This document shows, in pieces, positions 34,707 to 46,943 of a stretch of DNA of 64,000 bases. The position numbers were made by a program, and so were the translations under genes. This DNA is from Blastocystis hominis (taxonomy: Eukaryota; Sar; Bigyra; Opalinata; Blastocystidae). The stretch spans positions 309,308 to 373,307 of the forward strand of contig NW_013171818.1 of NCBI RefSeq assembly GCF_000151665.1. The letters are read 5' to 3'. Each line of letters opens with the position of its first letter. Within the stretch, counting starts at the first letter, position 1. The notes beneath the pieces are model-generated. The model saw nothing but the letters and a program-made list of their open reading frames with translations, searched no databases and was not told where the DNA came from.

Positions 34707-35590
34707 TCAGAACTGTTGTGAAATCGTTAAAATACAGTCTGTCAGTTCTTTCGGCCATAGGTCCACTCCCTTCTCATAAAAAACACACATCGTAGCACAA
34801 ATCCCATAAATCTCCTGTACATCGAACTTTAGTTCTGTAAAAACATCCACTGGATCGATGTTGTTCATCGTGCAAATCATATACACAGCAGTTGCCGCCA
34901 CAATATGAGGTGCATGCGTAATTGGAATCAATGTGTAAAATGAATCATTTACAATATTTCTATCGATTATTCGGTATGAAAAAACAAGCAACGTGCAGGC
35001 TTGGAGACAATCCTCCAAATGACAAAGTGAAAGAAAATGTCGTAAGTAGCGGAAAGGATCAAAGAACAACAAACAGTAGTCCAACTTCAAAAGAATCAGA
35101 TTTTCGCAAGACAACACGTCGTCGATCGTCCACTTGATTGGATCGATCTTGTGAAGCTTTAGCACGCCCTCGAACGAGGAGAGCACACGCGACACGTTGG
35201 CAGCGACTTCTTCCACCTTCGAAGCTAGATAATAGCACGTAGGAACAGCTAGATAGGGATGTACATCGGTAAAGTGAACTCTAAAATGACAATGAGTTGA
35301 AAACGCCTGCTTAGCATAGAATCGGCGCCAATAATAGATGGCTGTATTAACAACACGACGATTATTCCCCATTTCTACAAGAACTACGAATTAGCCAAGG
35401 AGCGATCTGATCACTTTGAATGCAATTATTTGTAACTTTAATGATATTGTCTCGCGATAATATCTTTTCATTTTCGAAAAGAGTGTTGGTTAGATCCTCC
35501 TCTCGAATATCCTTCATCCACTGGTTCCTGTGTATTCAACCTATATCACAAAGTTTACCATTCGGTGGAGGAAGAAAAGGACGCAGTCAT
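34707..35590 (-). CDS. CCNC: Cyclin C (Mediator kinase module)
   Basis: Exons joined across introns of 31, 40 and possibly 24 nt give about 262 residues. The start MTASFSSSTEWNQWMKDIRE carries the NQW(M/I) N-terminal motif of cyclin C. The first cyclin box has VVNTAIYYWRRFYAKQ, PTCYYLASKVEEVA and CENLILLKLDYCLLFFDPFR; the second box includes PITHAPHIVAATAVYMIC. Cyclin C pairs with CDK8 to control Mediator. A genomic TGA ends the frame. The 24-nt intron is optional because skipping it also keeps frame. Confidence 0.85.
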
Positions 35591-35775
35591 TCAAGTGTGT
35601 TATAACCAAAGTTTTAATCCAATACATATATATCTAAATATATATAGAAGCAACATGAAACTTTTTATATAAGTATAACTCACCTCCACAACTTACTTCC
35701 GCATTCCTCCATGTTGAATCACCTTTATTCCTCTACCCATACACTCCCCACTTCACATTTTTTTAAAACAAACAA

Positions 35776-35799
35776 ATCCATCCATCCATCCATCCATCC
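35776..35799. repeat. (ATCC)n microsatellite
   Basis: Six tetramer copies between the MSH2 stop and its TGTTTGTT motif near 35766-35773. Confidence 0.85.
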
Positions 35800-35823
35800 T
35801 CTCTCTCTCACTCATTCCCTTCT

Positions 35824-38550
35824 TCACAACTCCTCCAATTCCTTCATCAATTCCTTCACTTCGTCCTTCTCCACCTTCTCCTTCTCCGCCATTCTTCGAA
35901 TTCGCTTCTGCACCGCCTCAATTTTCTCCTCCGACACACGCTTTCGATCCTCCTCCGTGGCATAATTCGCCTTCGCGATCGCTTCCAACTCCCACACCTT
36001 TCTCCGCGCATCCTACGCCTCAATTCGCGTCCCATCCACCACCCGAATCACTTCCTTCGGGAAATTGCACAGCTGCGCCACGTTAATTCCAAACGATTTG
36101 TCCGACGGCCCTTCCCGCACGCCGTACATCATCGTGATGTAATTCTCCCCGTTCAACGCCGTCACGTGCACGTTCTTCACCGCGGGGAACTGCTTCGCGA
36201 TGGCTGTGAGTTCGTAAAAATGGGTTGTAAACAAACAGAAGCAATTCGGGATTTTCCGGAGAATGAACTCCAGAATTCCCCACGAAAGGCCCAAGCCGTC
36301 ATACGTCGACGTCCCACGCCCCAACTCATCAATCAGAATCAAACTCTTCCCTTTATCTTCGCTACACCCGCTCAGAATGTTTGACATGTCAATCATCTCG
36401 CTCATAAACGTCGATACCCCGCGGGACTGGTTGTCCGACGCGCCCACGCGCGTGTACAGCGCAGAAAACGCCGGGAAAACCGCGGTTTTCGCGGGAACGA
36501 AGCAGCCAATCTGCGCCATCATCACGATGAGCCCTAATTGCCGCATATAGGTACTCTTTCCACCCATATTCGGTCCCGTTATGATGCACACGTTCTGCGG
36601 AATATTGTTCCGAGGAGTCAAATCCAAATCGTTCGGAATGAACTGCAGACCCGTCTGCACTTCCAGGATTGCATGTCGTCCCTCCTCGATCCGGATATCT
36701 ATTGGTCCCGCAATGCCAAACCCTACAATCTCCCGTGCCATTCGTAGAAACTGGAGAAACTGGAGAAACCGTGGAAACGGGGGTAGAGGGAAGGAATTGA
36801 GGGCGTGTGTAGGGAATGGAGGCGATGGAGGAGGCCTCAGCGAAGGACAATAACACATCCAATTGCGCGGCGAGCGAAGCGAAAACGTGGAAACGTGGAA
36901 CGTAGGTGCGAGCCACGTCGATGATGGAGGCGACCAATCGTTCCTGGGCCTTGGCATACTCCGCTCTGCACTCCTCAAAATCGCTGGACAAACCGCGGAA
37001 GTCGCTATACATGACGAAACGCCCGAGTGGAAACGTGGAACCGTCGAGTGTGAAATAAATGCCGTTTTTCAGGACTTGCAGCACGGACACGTCGGGAATC
37101 GATTCCACTTCGTTGTGAAACCGACTCGACACGCGGAAGCAGAATCCAAACCGGGCGTTTCGCTCGCACTTCACGTCCATCGTGGAATACTGTTCCCGGA
37201 CCTACGATTTACCGCGGGGATCTACCTCTACGGAGTCGAAAACCGCGGTAATCTCCGCGAAAAGCTGGTTTTTGCGCTGCGCGACAGATTCCAACGTGGC
37301 GTCGTAGGTTGGACGCACCAAAAATTCGGGCGGCGTCATGGCGAGCGCGTCGGGATCGATCACGTGATCGCAGAGCTCGCGAAACGGTTCAAAGGATTGG
37401 ATGAGATCGCGAATAGGGTCGATGAAGACGGATTGGAGCGTGGGATTGGAGGCATGCTCGCTGTTCTCCATCGTGTTCTATTTCGAATTCGACGTCGAAA
37501 CGGGGTACAAGGATTCGGTTCAGCTTGGAAACGCCCTGACTCAGAACGTATAAATCTTGGAGGCGGAAGCGAACGCGGCGTTCGAGGCGCTGCGCGAGCT
37601 TTTCGATGTCGACGAGGCCTTTTAAGCAGCCCGTGCGGAGCTCGTTGCGGAGCGAAACGTCGTGAAGAAAGAGCTCGACGAGGTCTAAGCGCGTGTTGAT
37701 GCGATCGATGGAGATGAGCGGTTGGCAGAGCCAGCGGCGGAGAAGCCGTTCGCCCATGCCGGCGGTGAGAGTGTGGTTGAGAAGGCCGAAAAGGCTGCGA
37801 GTGAAGGCGAAGCAGCGAGGAAACCTGGAGGTGGAGTCGCGGGTTTTGTCGACGGGGAAAATGTTGAGGGTGGAGAGAGCGGAGCTGTCGAGTCGCATGT
37901 AGTCGCTGATAGAGTAGGATTCCAAGCCGTAGTGACCGACGAGCGAGCCATTACAGAGATGGAGATTCTGGAGGTGAGCGTGAATTGAATATAATAAAAT
38001 GGGAATACAGTGACTAGAACGTTGGCTGCTTTGAGGGCAGAGGGCATTTTCAGGATTGTCGGATGCAGATTGAGATTGTCCTCACCGATTAACGCAGAAA
38101 GGTCTTGCTCTATGGTTTCTTGAGAAAATTCACTAAAACAATAGAAAGCACGCAAAACAGAGTACCTCTTCTTTACTAGTTTGAGGGAGATCTCGAGTTG
38201 CTCCAGTAACTTTGAAATGTACATCAATTTTCCTTTTTCAGGGTTCCCAAAAGTGTACACGTCATTCACATTATTTTGAACTAAAATCGTTTCCAAATTA
38301 TTGTACTGCGTATTGTCTGCATATTCAATTCTAGAAATAACAGAGATGAGCAAAACCAAACAAAAGCAGCTTGCGATCACAGTCATTATTACTGTTTTTC
38401 ATATTTGCTATATCAATAGCAGCCGCATACTCCGCAGAACTCTAGAAGCTCAATCATCTCCAAATGTACCTCACTTCCGAATAATACAATGCTAAACTTA
38501 CTACAATCTCCTCTACAAATGATTTTTCACAACAATTTTGTACCCTCCAT
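35824..38550 (-). CDS. MSH2: DNA mismatch repair protein MSH2
   Basis: Intron-rich gene (29-47 nt). The connector/core part reads YADNTQYNNLETILVQ, then YMRLDSSALSTLNIFP, then LTAGMGERLLRRWLCQPL. The clamp leads to the ATPase: IITGPNMGGKSTYMRQ (Walker A), QSRGVSTFMSEM, LILIDELGRGTSTYDGLG (Walker B) and FTTHFYELT, ending in a Lys/Glu helix. The sequence is closest to MSH2 rather than MSH4-6 (NDLDL, QIGCFVPAKTA). It recognises mismatches as MutS-alpha/beta. The only start I can support (38550, MEEEIVVSLALYYSES) lies inside the region equivalent to the connector, so the N-terminal mismatch-binding domain is missing or sits in unseen exons. TGA stop. Confidence 0.88.
36013..36042 (-). other. Mini-intron of the GAGGCGTAG class (MSH2)
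   Basis: 30-nt intron between PKEVIRV and DARRKVWEL, ending ATTGAGGCGTAG. Confidence 0.85.
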
Positions 38551-38950
38551 CACTCCCAATTACATTATGTGTATTCTATGATATTTTTCGTATCAAAATA
38601 AATAGACAATAAAAAGAATGTAATTTATATTTCAAACCTTTGGTTCTCTAAGTTGTATGTAATTGGCGCCAAAGACGGAATTAGTTTCTTTGAATTCCAT
38701 TTTGATTCATAAAGTTTGTGATCAACCATTTTGTTGTAATAATCAGTCCGATAAATCCTACATTTGATAATCGAACATGACTTTCAGGATGGTTGAAATA
38801 AAGGAATCATGCAGCTTTTTAATTTTGCTCACATCGCATTATTATCATGATCGATTAAAACACTGCGATGAGGAATTTGAATAAAACGAACAGTCTAATT
38901 AACTATCATATACAATCATCGAATGATATGTCATCAAATCGAATCGATCT
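38551..38950. other. AT-rich spacer
   Basis: Upstream of the MSH2 start and downstream of the orphan LRR block. AT-rich, no convincing exon, although missing MSH2 5' exons could lie here. Confidence 0.5.
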
Positions 38951-39109
38951 TCATCTATTAATATCTTTTGTTTTTACAAGATTAGCAAGAATAGATGAGA
39001 CATCTATGATTGAAATAATGACAATCCATACATACTCGAAATTGTCTATGTTCGAAATTCTTTGAAAGACTCGGGTAGATTCACATATGGAAGGTTTTAT
39101 GCATCTAAA

Positions 39110-39149
<40 letters not shown>

Positions 39150-39463
39150 TATTTTTACAGATATACTTTCCAATGTCACTGAGGAAGGACTATTGAAACC
39201 AAATACTATAGAATTGAAGGATATAAGTTTTGTAAGAGCTATAATCAATCATGTCGTATAATTCTATTTTTAGTTCGCTTAACAAAGGATATGAATCATA
39301 TCCTTCTCCTTCAAATGCACTATCACCGAGTTGAATGGATTGTAATGATGGAAGATCTACATCAATCATTTCATTCGAATTCGTTCAATATTTTCCGTTA
39401 TTGTTGATAGGCAATCATGGAATGCCTCATCACCTAATTCTACGGATTGTAGATTTGGAAAAT
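38951..39463 (-). pseudogene. Orphan 3' block of the MORN-LRR family (decayed)
   Basis: The order of exons copies the 3' end of the neighbouring gene: F-P-N-L-Q-S-V-E-L-G-D, then DLPSLQSIQLGDSAF, then two weaker units and a last exon DVSSILANLVKTKD with TGA at 38951-38953. Two of the internal donor sites have changed (GT to AT after the first unit, GT to CT after the second). One acceptor now joins CTC instead of ATC, and one intron is filled by a (TA)n run. There is no 5' part, so this is a tandem-duplication remnant. Confidence 0.7.
39113..39148. repeat. (TA)n microsatellite
   Basis: About 18 TA units inside a former intron of the orphan LRR block. Confidence 0.9.
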
Positions 39464-39743
39464 CTATGTATGCTAATATTCAATAATAGCCACTATGTGG
39501 ATAAGGTTGAATGGAATCAATGACATTACAGCCACCATCAATGCTATTTAATTAGACTATTATAAGGTAACAGCTATTATATTCATTACTTAAAAGAAAT
39601 TACTAAAATACATATTTTCCTTTTAGAAATATAAACAACTACTACAATCGCTTAATTCTAATTAACAACAAACATTGAATGGACAATTGTATTTTTGAAT
39701 TAATATTGTGTGATCATAATTAGATAATCCATGAATCATATAT
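39464..39743. other. AT-rich spacer
   Basis: No LRR units and no open frame of interest. It separates the orphan block from the gene upstream on the same strand. Confidence 0.5.
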
Positions 39744-42700
39744 TTAGTATTTTTTGATTATGACAAGATTAGCGAGAATTGGAGAAACATCTGATAATTA
39801 AATCAAGTAAACCAAACAATACTCGAAATTGATTTCCATCGAACATTCTGGAATGAATTAGGTAGATTCACATTTTCAAGATTTGGAATATCTAAATACT
39901 ATCAATACTTATCATTTCAAAAATACCTTTCAATGTCACTCTACTATAAAAATAAAAACTACTATCTAGAGAATTAATGGATGTTAGATTTGGAAGATCT
40001 ACATCAATCAAATAAATTCATTTCATGAATACTTTGCATTGTCAATGAACATGATTCACTATTATCTCTTCCCCCGAATGTCCATTTACCGAGTTGAATG
40101 GATTGTAATGATGGAAGATCTACATCAATCATTTCATTCTTATTCATTCAATACTTTCAATTAATGTTGAGATGGAGAGAGAGAATGCAAAATCACCTAA
40201 TGTAATGGATTGTAGATTTGGAAGATCTATGCATTATTCAAATATTCAATAGCAGTTCAATACCTTGAATTACAAATGGACAATAATAGAAATTGCTTGA
40301 TTTGCTTCCAATTGTACCAATTTGAATCGATCGTAATTGTGGTAGATTCTTTAGTTCAAAGCTTCCTCCAAAATCACTGAAACTATATTGTCCAATTTGA
40401 ATGGATTCCAATGATTCACAATTCCATATGACCAATGATTTTGATTTGTCATCTCCATAATCATTCTTTTTCTGAGTAAATGAATTCTTACCAATTTTGA
40501 TGGTTTTCAATCGATTCAATCCATCGATTTTGTTTTTTTTCACATACGCAAAACTATTATCACCAATTTCAACAGATTCTAATAACGTGAATCGAGAGAA
40601 GTCAAATATTGTGTAATTTTTATCGTTACAAACTCCAGAAGGAACAACGATGGAAATGGAAGAAGAATTCATTGATTGGATATAGTCTTGACAATAAAGC
40701 CAAGAATAGAGTATATCAGTGACATCTAATATCAATATTACAGAGATACTTACTTCTAACAATTACACTTTTTACATTTTCGAACATATTAGGAGCTTCG
40801 ATATATTGAAGCTTTGGCATATCTAAATACAATCAGTCTTCAATATTGAGAACTACTTTCTAATGTCGCTAGATAAGGATATTGGAAACTAAATCCTCTA
40901 AAATTGATTATTGATTTTAGATTTGGAAGATCTGTATTCAATTATTCGAATAATTCCATTCTTACTTCGCATTGTCAACGAACATGTTTCATTATTGTAT
41001 TTTCCTTGAAGTGCAGACCAACCGAGTTGAATGGATTGCAATGATAGAAGATCTAAAATATATTTTTCTTTCATATTTATTCAATACTTTCCATTACTGT
41101 TGAGAAGGATCTTTGGAATGCATAATCACCTAATGTAATGGATTGTAGATTTGGAAGATCTATGCATTATTCGAATATTCAATATCATATCAATACCTCG
41201 AATTACAAATGAATTAGCATAGAAATTGTAAGAAGCACTTTCACTTGTCCCAATTTGAATGGATCGTAATTGTGGTAGATTTTTCAATTCAAAGTCTCCA
41301 GCATAATCACTGAAACTATATTCCCCGATTTCTATCGATTCCAATGATTCACAATTCAATATACGAAATGATTTCGATTTGTTGTCCGCCTTTCTCCAGT
41401 CCCAGTTATATTGCTTCAGTTGAGTAAATGAATTCTTGCCGATTATGAGTGTTGTTAATCGGTTCAATCCATCGATTTGGAATGCTGGCACTAATCCAAA
41501 ACTATCATCGCTGATTATGAGTGTTGTTAATCGATTGAGTCCATCGATTTGGAATGTTGGAACTTCCCAAAAGCAATAATTGCCGAGTTCAATTGATTCT
41601 AATGATGATAAACTTGATAAATCGAATGTTGGTGAATTTTCGAATGTATAATCACCTAATGTAATGGATTGTAGATTTGGAAGATCTATGCATTATTCAA
41701 ATATTCAATATCATATCAATACCTCGAATCACAAATGAACTATACCAGAAATTGTATGACCTACTTCCAATTGTCCCAATTTGAATGGATCGTAATTGTG
41801 GTAGATTCTTCAATTCAAAGTCACCAGCAAAATCACTGAAACTCCATTCACCAATTTGAATGGATTCCAATGATTCACAATTCAATATGTGGAATGATTT
41901 CAATTTATCATCTCCAAACCAATTCTTCACTTGAGTAAATGAATTGTTTCCGATTTTGATCGTTTTCAATCGATTCAATCCATCGATTTGGAATTTTGGA
42001 ACTTTCCGAAAGCAATAATTGCCGAGTTCAATTGATTCTAATGATGATAAACTTGATAAATCGAATGTTGGTAAATCTTCAAATGCCCAATCACCTAATG
42101 TAATGGATTGTAGATTTGGAAGATCTATGCATTATTAGAATATTCAATAGCAGTTCAATACCTTGACGCACAAACGAACTATAATAGAAATTGTATGACC
42201 TACTTCCAATTGTCCCAATTTGAATGGATCGTAATTGTGGTAGATTCTTCAATTCAAAGTCTCCAGCATAATCACTGAAACTGAATTCCCCGATTTCTAT
42301 GGATTCCAATGATTCACAATTCAATATGTGGAATGATTTCGATTCATTATTTCCATAATCATTCTTTCTCTGCGTAAATGAATTCTTGCCAATTTTCAAA
42401 CTTACCAACTGATTCAATCTATTAATTCTGACTGTTTTCACGTTTACAAAGCAATTATCGCCAATTTCGATTCTTTTTAGATTCGGATAGTTAGACAATT
42501 CAAAAATAGTTACATATTTTCCATATCCTGATTCCACTATATATGATTCTTGCTTAGATCCTATTCCATGAATCCCTTTATTCAGATAATAATTAATAAA
42601 GTAGTAATAGAAAAGTATGACAAAAATCACTGCTACAATAACAGTTACATATCCATTCTCTAGTAGTTTCCTACACAATCTTGCTGTTTTCAAATTACAA

Positions 42701-43491
42701 ATTACGCTTTTGAATCTACCTTTCCGCTCAATTGTCTTTCCATCCTTTCCAAATTCTTCGCTTTTATCTTTCCGTGGATAACCCAATTCAACACTATCAA
42801 CAAATCCTCCTTCATACACTTTCTTACCATTCTTATATTCTATCATAATATCATCACGAAATTGTTTCAATAATGTTGCTTCCTTACCTTCTTTCCAAAC
42901 ACTCACACAACTAATCTTTCCATCCTCATAAGAATAACAAAACCCTTCACTATTTCCCAACTCATCTTTCTGACTAATTCGAATGATTCTTCCTTTTTCA
43001 TCCATTTCTTTCCAATATCCCTTTCCCATTTCATTCGATGGTACTATATTCAGTTTCTTACCTTTCTTATAAAATCCATCAAATACCACGTTGCCATTTT
43101 CATCATATTCCTGCCCTCTTCCTTCTCGATATCCGTTTACAAAGAAACCTTTATAGAACAAAATACCATTTTTACAGAGTGTGCAAGGTCCTGAAGCGAT
43201 TCCATTCACAAATGTCAGAGTTGCCATTAGAGTATTGTCCTGAGAAAAAATGCTGGACTCTCCGTCCATTTTCCCGTTTTTCATTGTTGTTTTGATAAGG
43301 CAACCTTCGTGAGGTTTACCCACTTCAATATGAGTTGGACCATTTGCTATTCTTCCTGACTTTATGGGAAACTGCTCAGAAACGTTGCATTCCCACCAAT
43401 GGTCTTTTTTGTATTTTTCATTGCTAACTTCGTTTCTTATTGGTATTTCGATGTTAGTAACGTGAACAGCACCTTTTGATAAATAGCTCAT
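39744..43491 (-). CDS. MORN-transmembrane-LRR protein, family copy A
   Basis: Exon 1 (43491 to about 42162) encodes MORN-like repeats (ILFYKGFFVNGYREGRGQEY, VVFDGFYKKGKK), a single membrane helix (YVTVIVAVIFVILFYYYF) and the first LRRs. Twelve further small exons follow, each begun by AG|AT and each coding one or more repeats of the type DLPNLQSITLGDYAF or SLESIEIGEYSFSDFAG. All introns are phase 1 and 28-37 nt. There is no signal peptide: the MORN part is probably cytosolic and the LRRs outside. Exon 8 (from 40725) copies the family's terminal exon but reads through into another LRR set. Stop TAA at 39744 after NVSPILANLVIIKKY. Confidence 0.75.
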
Positions 43492-45151
43492 TTACAATCA
43501 ATAGGAAAATATTGTGTATTTCAAAAGGTGAAACGAATCTAATAGATCCTTGATAATCAAATAATATCTGTACATTTTGTGCGTTTCATTTATAACCACC
43601 CTTATTCACCCTATCTATACACTATCAAACTTACATTTAAAGAATAAATGGATTATAAGTGATAATCCGTTGATTCTTTCCTATTCTTAAGAGCTTTTTG
43701 TACATTTGTGAAAAACTCTATAACGTTCTCGGTATAGCGTTAAATATGAACACTACTTGTCTACGTCCCTTTCTATGTTGATGTTACTACCCATATTGTG
43801 TTTTCTTTGTTTATATTAAGAAGCATGCTATTCCACAAATCCTATGCGTTTAGCTACCATTTCTTGAAAGTTTTGATTAATAAACTACATTAGAATATAT
43901 ATAAATTGTACTTCCGTGCAATTGAATAGTTACTGCTCTATTGATTGAACAAGTACCCTGCTATTTGGTTTAATTTCAAAATGAAACAGGTTCTGTGCCC
44001 TTCAGAGAAACCCTGCTTTAGGTGAAATCCAAAACAAGTGAATTATAGTCTTCTCAATTTACCTGTAAATATGGTATTATTCCTTATACTAAGTTTCCAG
44101 GATAATCAATCTATTCAATGTGGATGTGATTTGTACCTTCAATATAATTATTAGTGATGTTATAATTAAAAATATACTTTTTTTGGTAACAGTACGTAAG
44201 CCTTATACTAGTTTTGAAAAATGTGATGCTTATATTCACATAACTAATATAGTCAACAATGTCCATTGTGATGATACTCTGGATGAGTAGAATTCGATTA
44301 TGTGCATAGGCAGCATAATTATGTCAATTCTATGGAATTTTTTTGCGTGAAAACCGATTATCATGGTATATTATGAAATATCATCACTATTAATCTGATC
44401 GATGTGAATAATGATTTGTTTTGTCCATACTATTCTAGTCTGCAATAAGGAAATAAGTATATCACCTGTTACTGCTGTAATCAATGAGATTAATGCCGCT
44501 TCTATGGACTTTCAAAAACTCTGTTTTTGAAAGTGGAGTTATTGTTGTTTTCAGTATTGCAACTAAGTAAAGCCTTGCAACTTTATATAAGACAATGAAG
44601 CATTGAGGTCGAGTCGCTACGTGTGAATCATTTCTTGGTTATCAGAAAGAATGAAAATGTTGTTATACATTATGTGTGAAATCTATCATATTGATAATTA
44701 TAAAGAGAACAATTGCTTTGCCCCCATTAACCCACTATAATGACAAATCGCGCTGTTTTTTTTAATGATTGATTGCCCAGTATAAATCAAGCTCGCAGTA
44801 TTGTGTTACTATCTATTATCCTGGATGACCCTATCGATATCCACAACTCTTCGTTTGTTCTCCATGTGAGAAATACTCCTGACAATCAACGTGTAAATAG
44901 TGACAAAAGAATTCGAACTCTTCTTTGATTTTGTTTCTAATTTCAATGAGTTGTGCTTGTTGTACAAGATATAAAACTGTACCAAAACTCTATTACGTGT
45001 TATTGCGTTTTTATATTAGGAAAAGAAAACCTAACCACTTGACAACATAGATAGAGCAAACCACATTCTTAGTGTTATATTTCCTCATTCTCCCTTCCTA
45101 AACATCCCAATTCCGTTCGTCTTCTTCATCTCTCCCCCTTTCACTGTTTCC
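43492..45151. other. Gene-poor AT-rich region
   Basis: 1.6 kb of AT-rich sequence between the MORN-LRR copy A and the RRM gene. No open frame, tRNA, rRNA or repeat array that I can support; promoter of copy A presumably lies at its left end. Confidence 0.6.
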
Positions 45152-45159
45152 AACAAACA
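45152..45159 (-). terminator. Poly(A)/stop-creating motif of the RRM gene
   Basis: TGTTTGTT on the gene strand, 4 nt beyond T45164, the first base of a TGG codon. Confidence 0.8.
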
Positions 45160-45163
45160 CTCC

Positions 45164-46289
45164 ACAATCTAGGAACACTCAGCGACGGCATATCGAACAC
45201 CTCCAACACCCTCTTCAAGTACTTCCGATTCTCCATCGCAATATCCAGCGGCTTCTCCCGGTCGCTCGGCACTTCCACCACCTGTCCCTCCTCCTCCGCC
45301 TTCTGCCCCATTCTCCGCATCCTCTTCCTCTGCTGCGCCTGCACCGCCGCCTACGCCTCGTTTCCACGGTTCCACGCTTACCTGATACACCGGATCATTC
45401 GAAAACATCGGGTTCTCATACGCGTTCCCGTACGCATCCACCAACGCCGCGGCGCCGTTCGTGTTGTTCGTCAGCATCTTCACCAGCATCGCGTCCGTCG
45501 GTGGCGGCGGCTTGATGTTCGGAATCTCCGGCAGCTCGATGATCACGTCGTACTTCGCGTCTGTCCCCGACGACGACGTCGACATCCCCGACGTCTCGTC
45601 GTCGTGGAACCAGCGACGCGCTGCGGCGTAGCTCAGTTTGATTGGACGGCCGTTGATCACGCTAGGGGAAACGGGGAAACCGGGGAAACTACTAGCCGTT
45701 CATTTCTTTGAGAGCGGTTTCAGCTTCGTCGCGCGCGCGGAATTGGATGAAGCCGTAGCCTTTGCTGACGGAAGTGCCGGTCTCACGCATGATCTGAAGA
45801 TGATTAGCAGGCAATTGAAGAGTACCTTGGCACCGCAGAAAGAGAGATATTTATCACGGAAGATCGTGTAAAGCTGGGTATCGGTGACGCTTGACTCCAA
45901 GTCGCCAATGTAAAGGCAATAATTATCACCCAGATTTAAATTTCGGCTGTTTCCACCAAAATTCAGGCGGAATGTGTATCCTGTGCCCGCTAATAGTTAC
46001 AAAAACCACACAAGAAAACGAATGGGGCGGCCATTGTATCCGTTCAGTGCATGAATCGCATCTTCTTCGGTGGCAAAATCGATAAAGCCAAATCCTAGCC
46101 GTAAACAAGTTGAAAAGTGCAAACCGAGTGACTCGTTCGTTGTTCGATCTCGCATTAGCTTAATGGAGGAAAGTCCCTCTGATTCCTTAGCATAGAGATC
46201 AATTTCATACTCGCATTTCGCATCAGGGCGCATAAATAATCCTCTGTCCAATTTTCCTGGACATCACCAATCCACAACGTTCTGGACAT
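45164..46289 (-). CDS. Two-RRM RNA-binding protein (SECp43/Nam8/RBP45-like)
   Basis: Seven exons (introns of 30-32 nt) give exactly 313 residues ending in SLSVPRL. RRM1 is MSRTLWIGDVQENWTEDYL...LGFGFIDFAT. The linker GTGYTFRLNFGG resembles the typical RLNWA/F joint of this family. RRM2 is NYCLYIGDLESSVTDTQLY...SVSKGYGFIQFRA. A C-terminal region has an acidic/Gln-Arg stretch. The class includes tRNA-Sec-associated SECp43, yeast Nam8 and plant RBP45, which act in splicing or poly(A) binding; I cannot choose among them. The stop is made by polyadenylation: T45164 plus AA gives UAA. Confidence 0.82.
45351..45381 (-). other. Mini-intron of the GAGGCGTAG class (RRM gene)
   Basis: 31-nt intron between NDPVYQ and AAVQAQQRKR, ending GAGGCGTAG and carrying a CGTGGAACCGTGGAAAC repeat. 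Confidence 0.85.
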
Positions 46290-46749
46290 AGTAAATTAGC
46301 AACAGACACAGAAATCGAACAATCCTTTGGAAAAATCGAAGTCGTGGTAAAAAGTGACTATTTCCGCGGAACTCTAAAATGAGAGTTGGACGGTGCCAGA
46401 ATGCGAATGGAATGAAAAGAGACAAGAGTATCCATGTTGAATAAAACGGTGATATTCTATTTCGATTGTGTCGGCTCATACAAGTTAATTCTATTATTTA
46501 TAAACCATCAGTTCGATGTGTAAGAGAAAGAGAAAAATCGATTTGAAATCAAATGGACTCTATTTCATAAATAACCCCAATAGTGATTCGATGATTATGA
46601 AATCGGGTCAAAACCGACACCAATAATCGATTCCTTTATAGATTTTTGTCCAAGTATAAAGATAAAGGTATGGATCGTAATATTTTGGTGGAAGGTGACG
46701 ACTCCTATTGGTTGTGAAGCGAGGACTGTCTTGCTAATCGTTTTTTAGA
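46290..46749. other. Divergent promoter region
   Basis: Shared upstream region of the RRM gene (-) and eL29 (+). A candidate 5'-leader intron (about 46715-46748) ends in TTTTTTAG one base before the eL29 ATG. Otherwise nothing recognised. Confidence 0.5.
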
Positions 46750-46943
46750 ATGGTTAAGCAAAAGCATCATACCGCCCGTAATCAGAGCATCAAGAACCAC
46801 AAGAACGGAATTAAGAAGCCCCTCCGTCAGCGTACTCGCTCCATGAAGGGTGTATGTGGTTTTGCGGCTGTTTCATTGCCTAGGTTGATCCTAAGTTCCT
46901 TAGAAACCTTCGTTACTCGAAGAAGCACAACAAGAAGGAATAA
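46750..46943 (+). CDS. RPL29: Ribosomal protein eL29
   Basis: Two exons around a 32-nt intron give 53 residues: MVKQKHHTARNQSIKNHKNG, then IKKPLRQRTRSMKG, then VDPKFLRNLRYSKKHNKKE. Length and sequence match eukaryotic eL29 throughout. It is a very basic protein of the 60S subunit. Genomic TAA; TGTTTGTT lies about 40 nt downstream (46984-46991 region). Confidence 0.95.
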
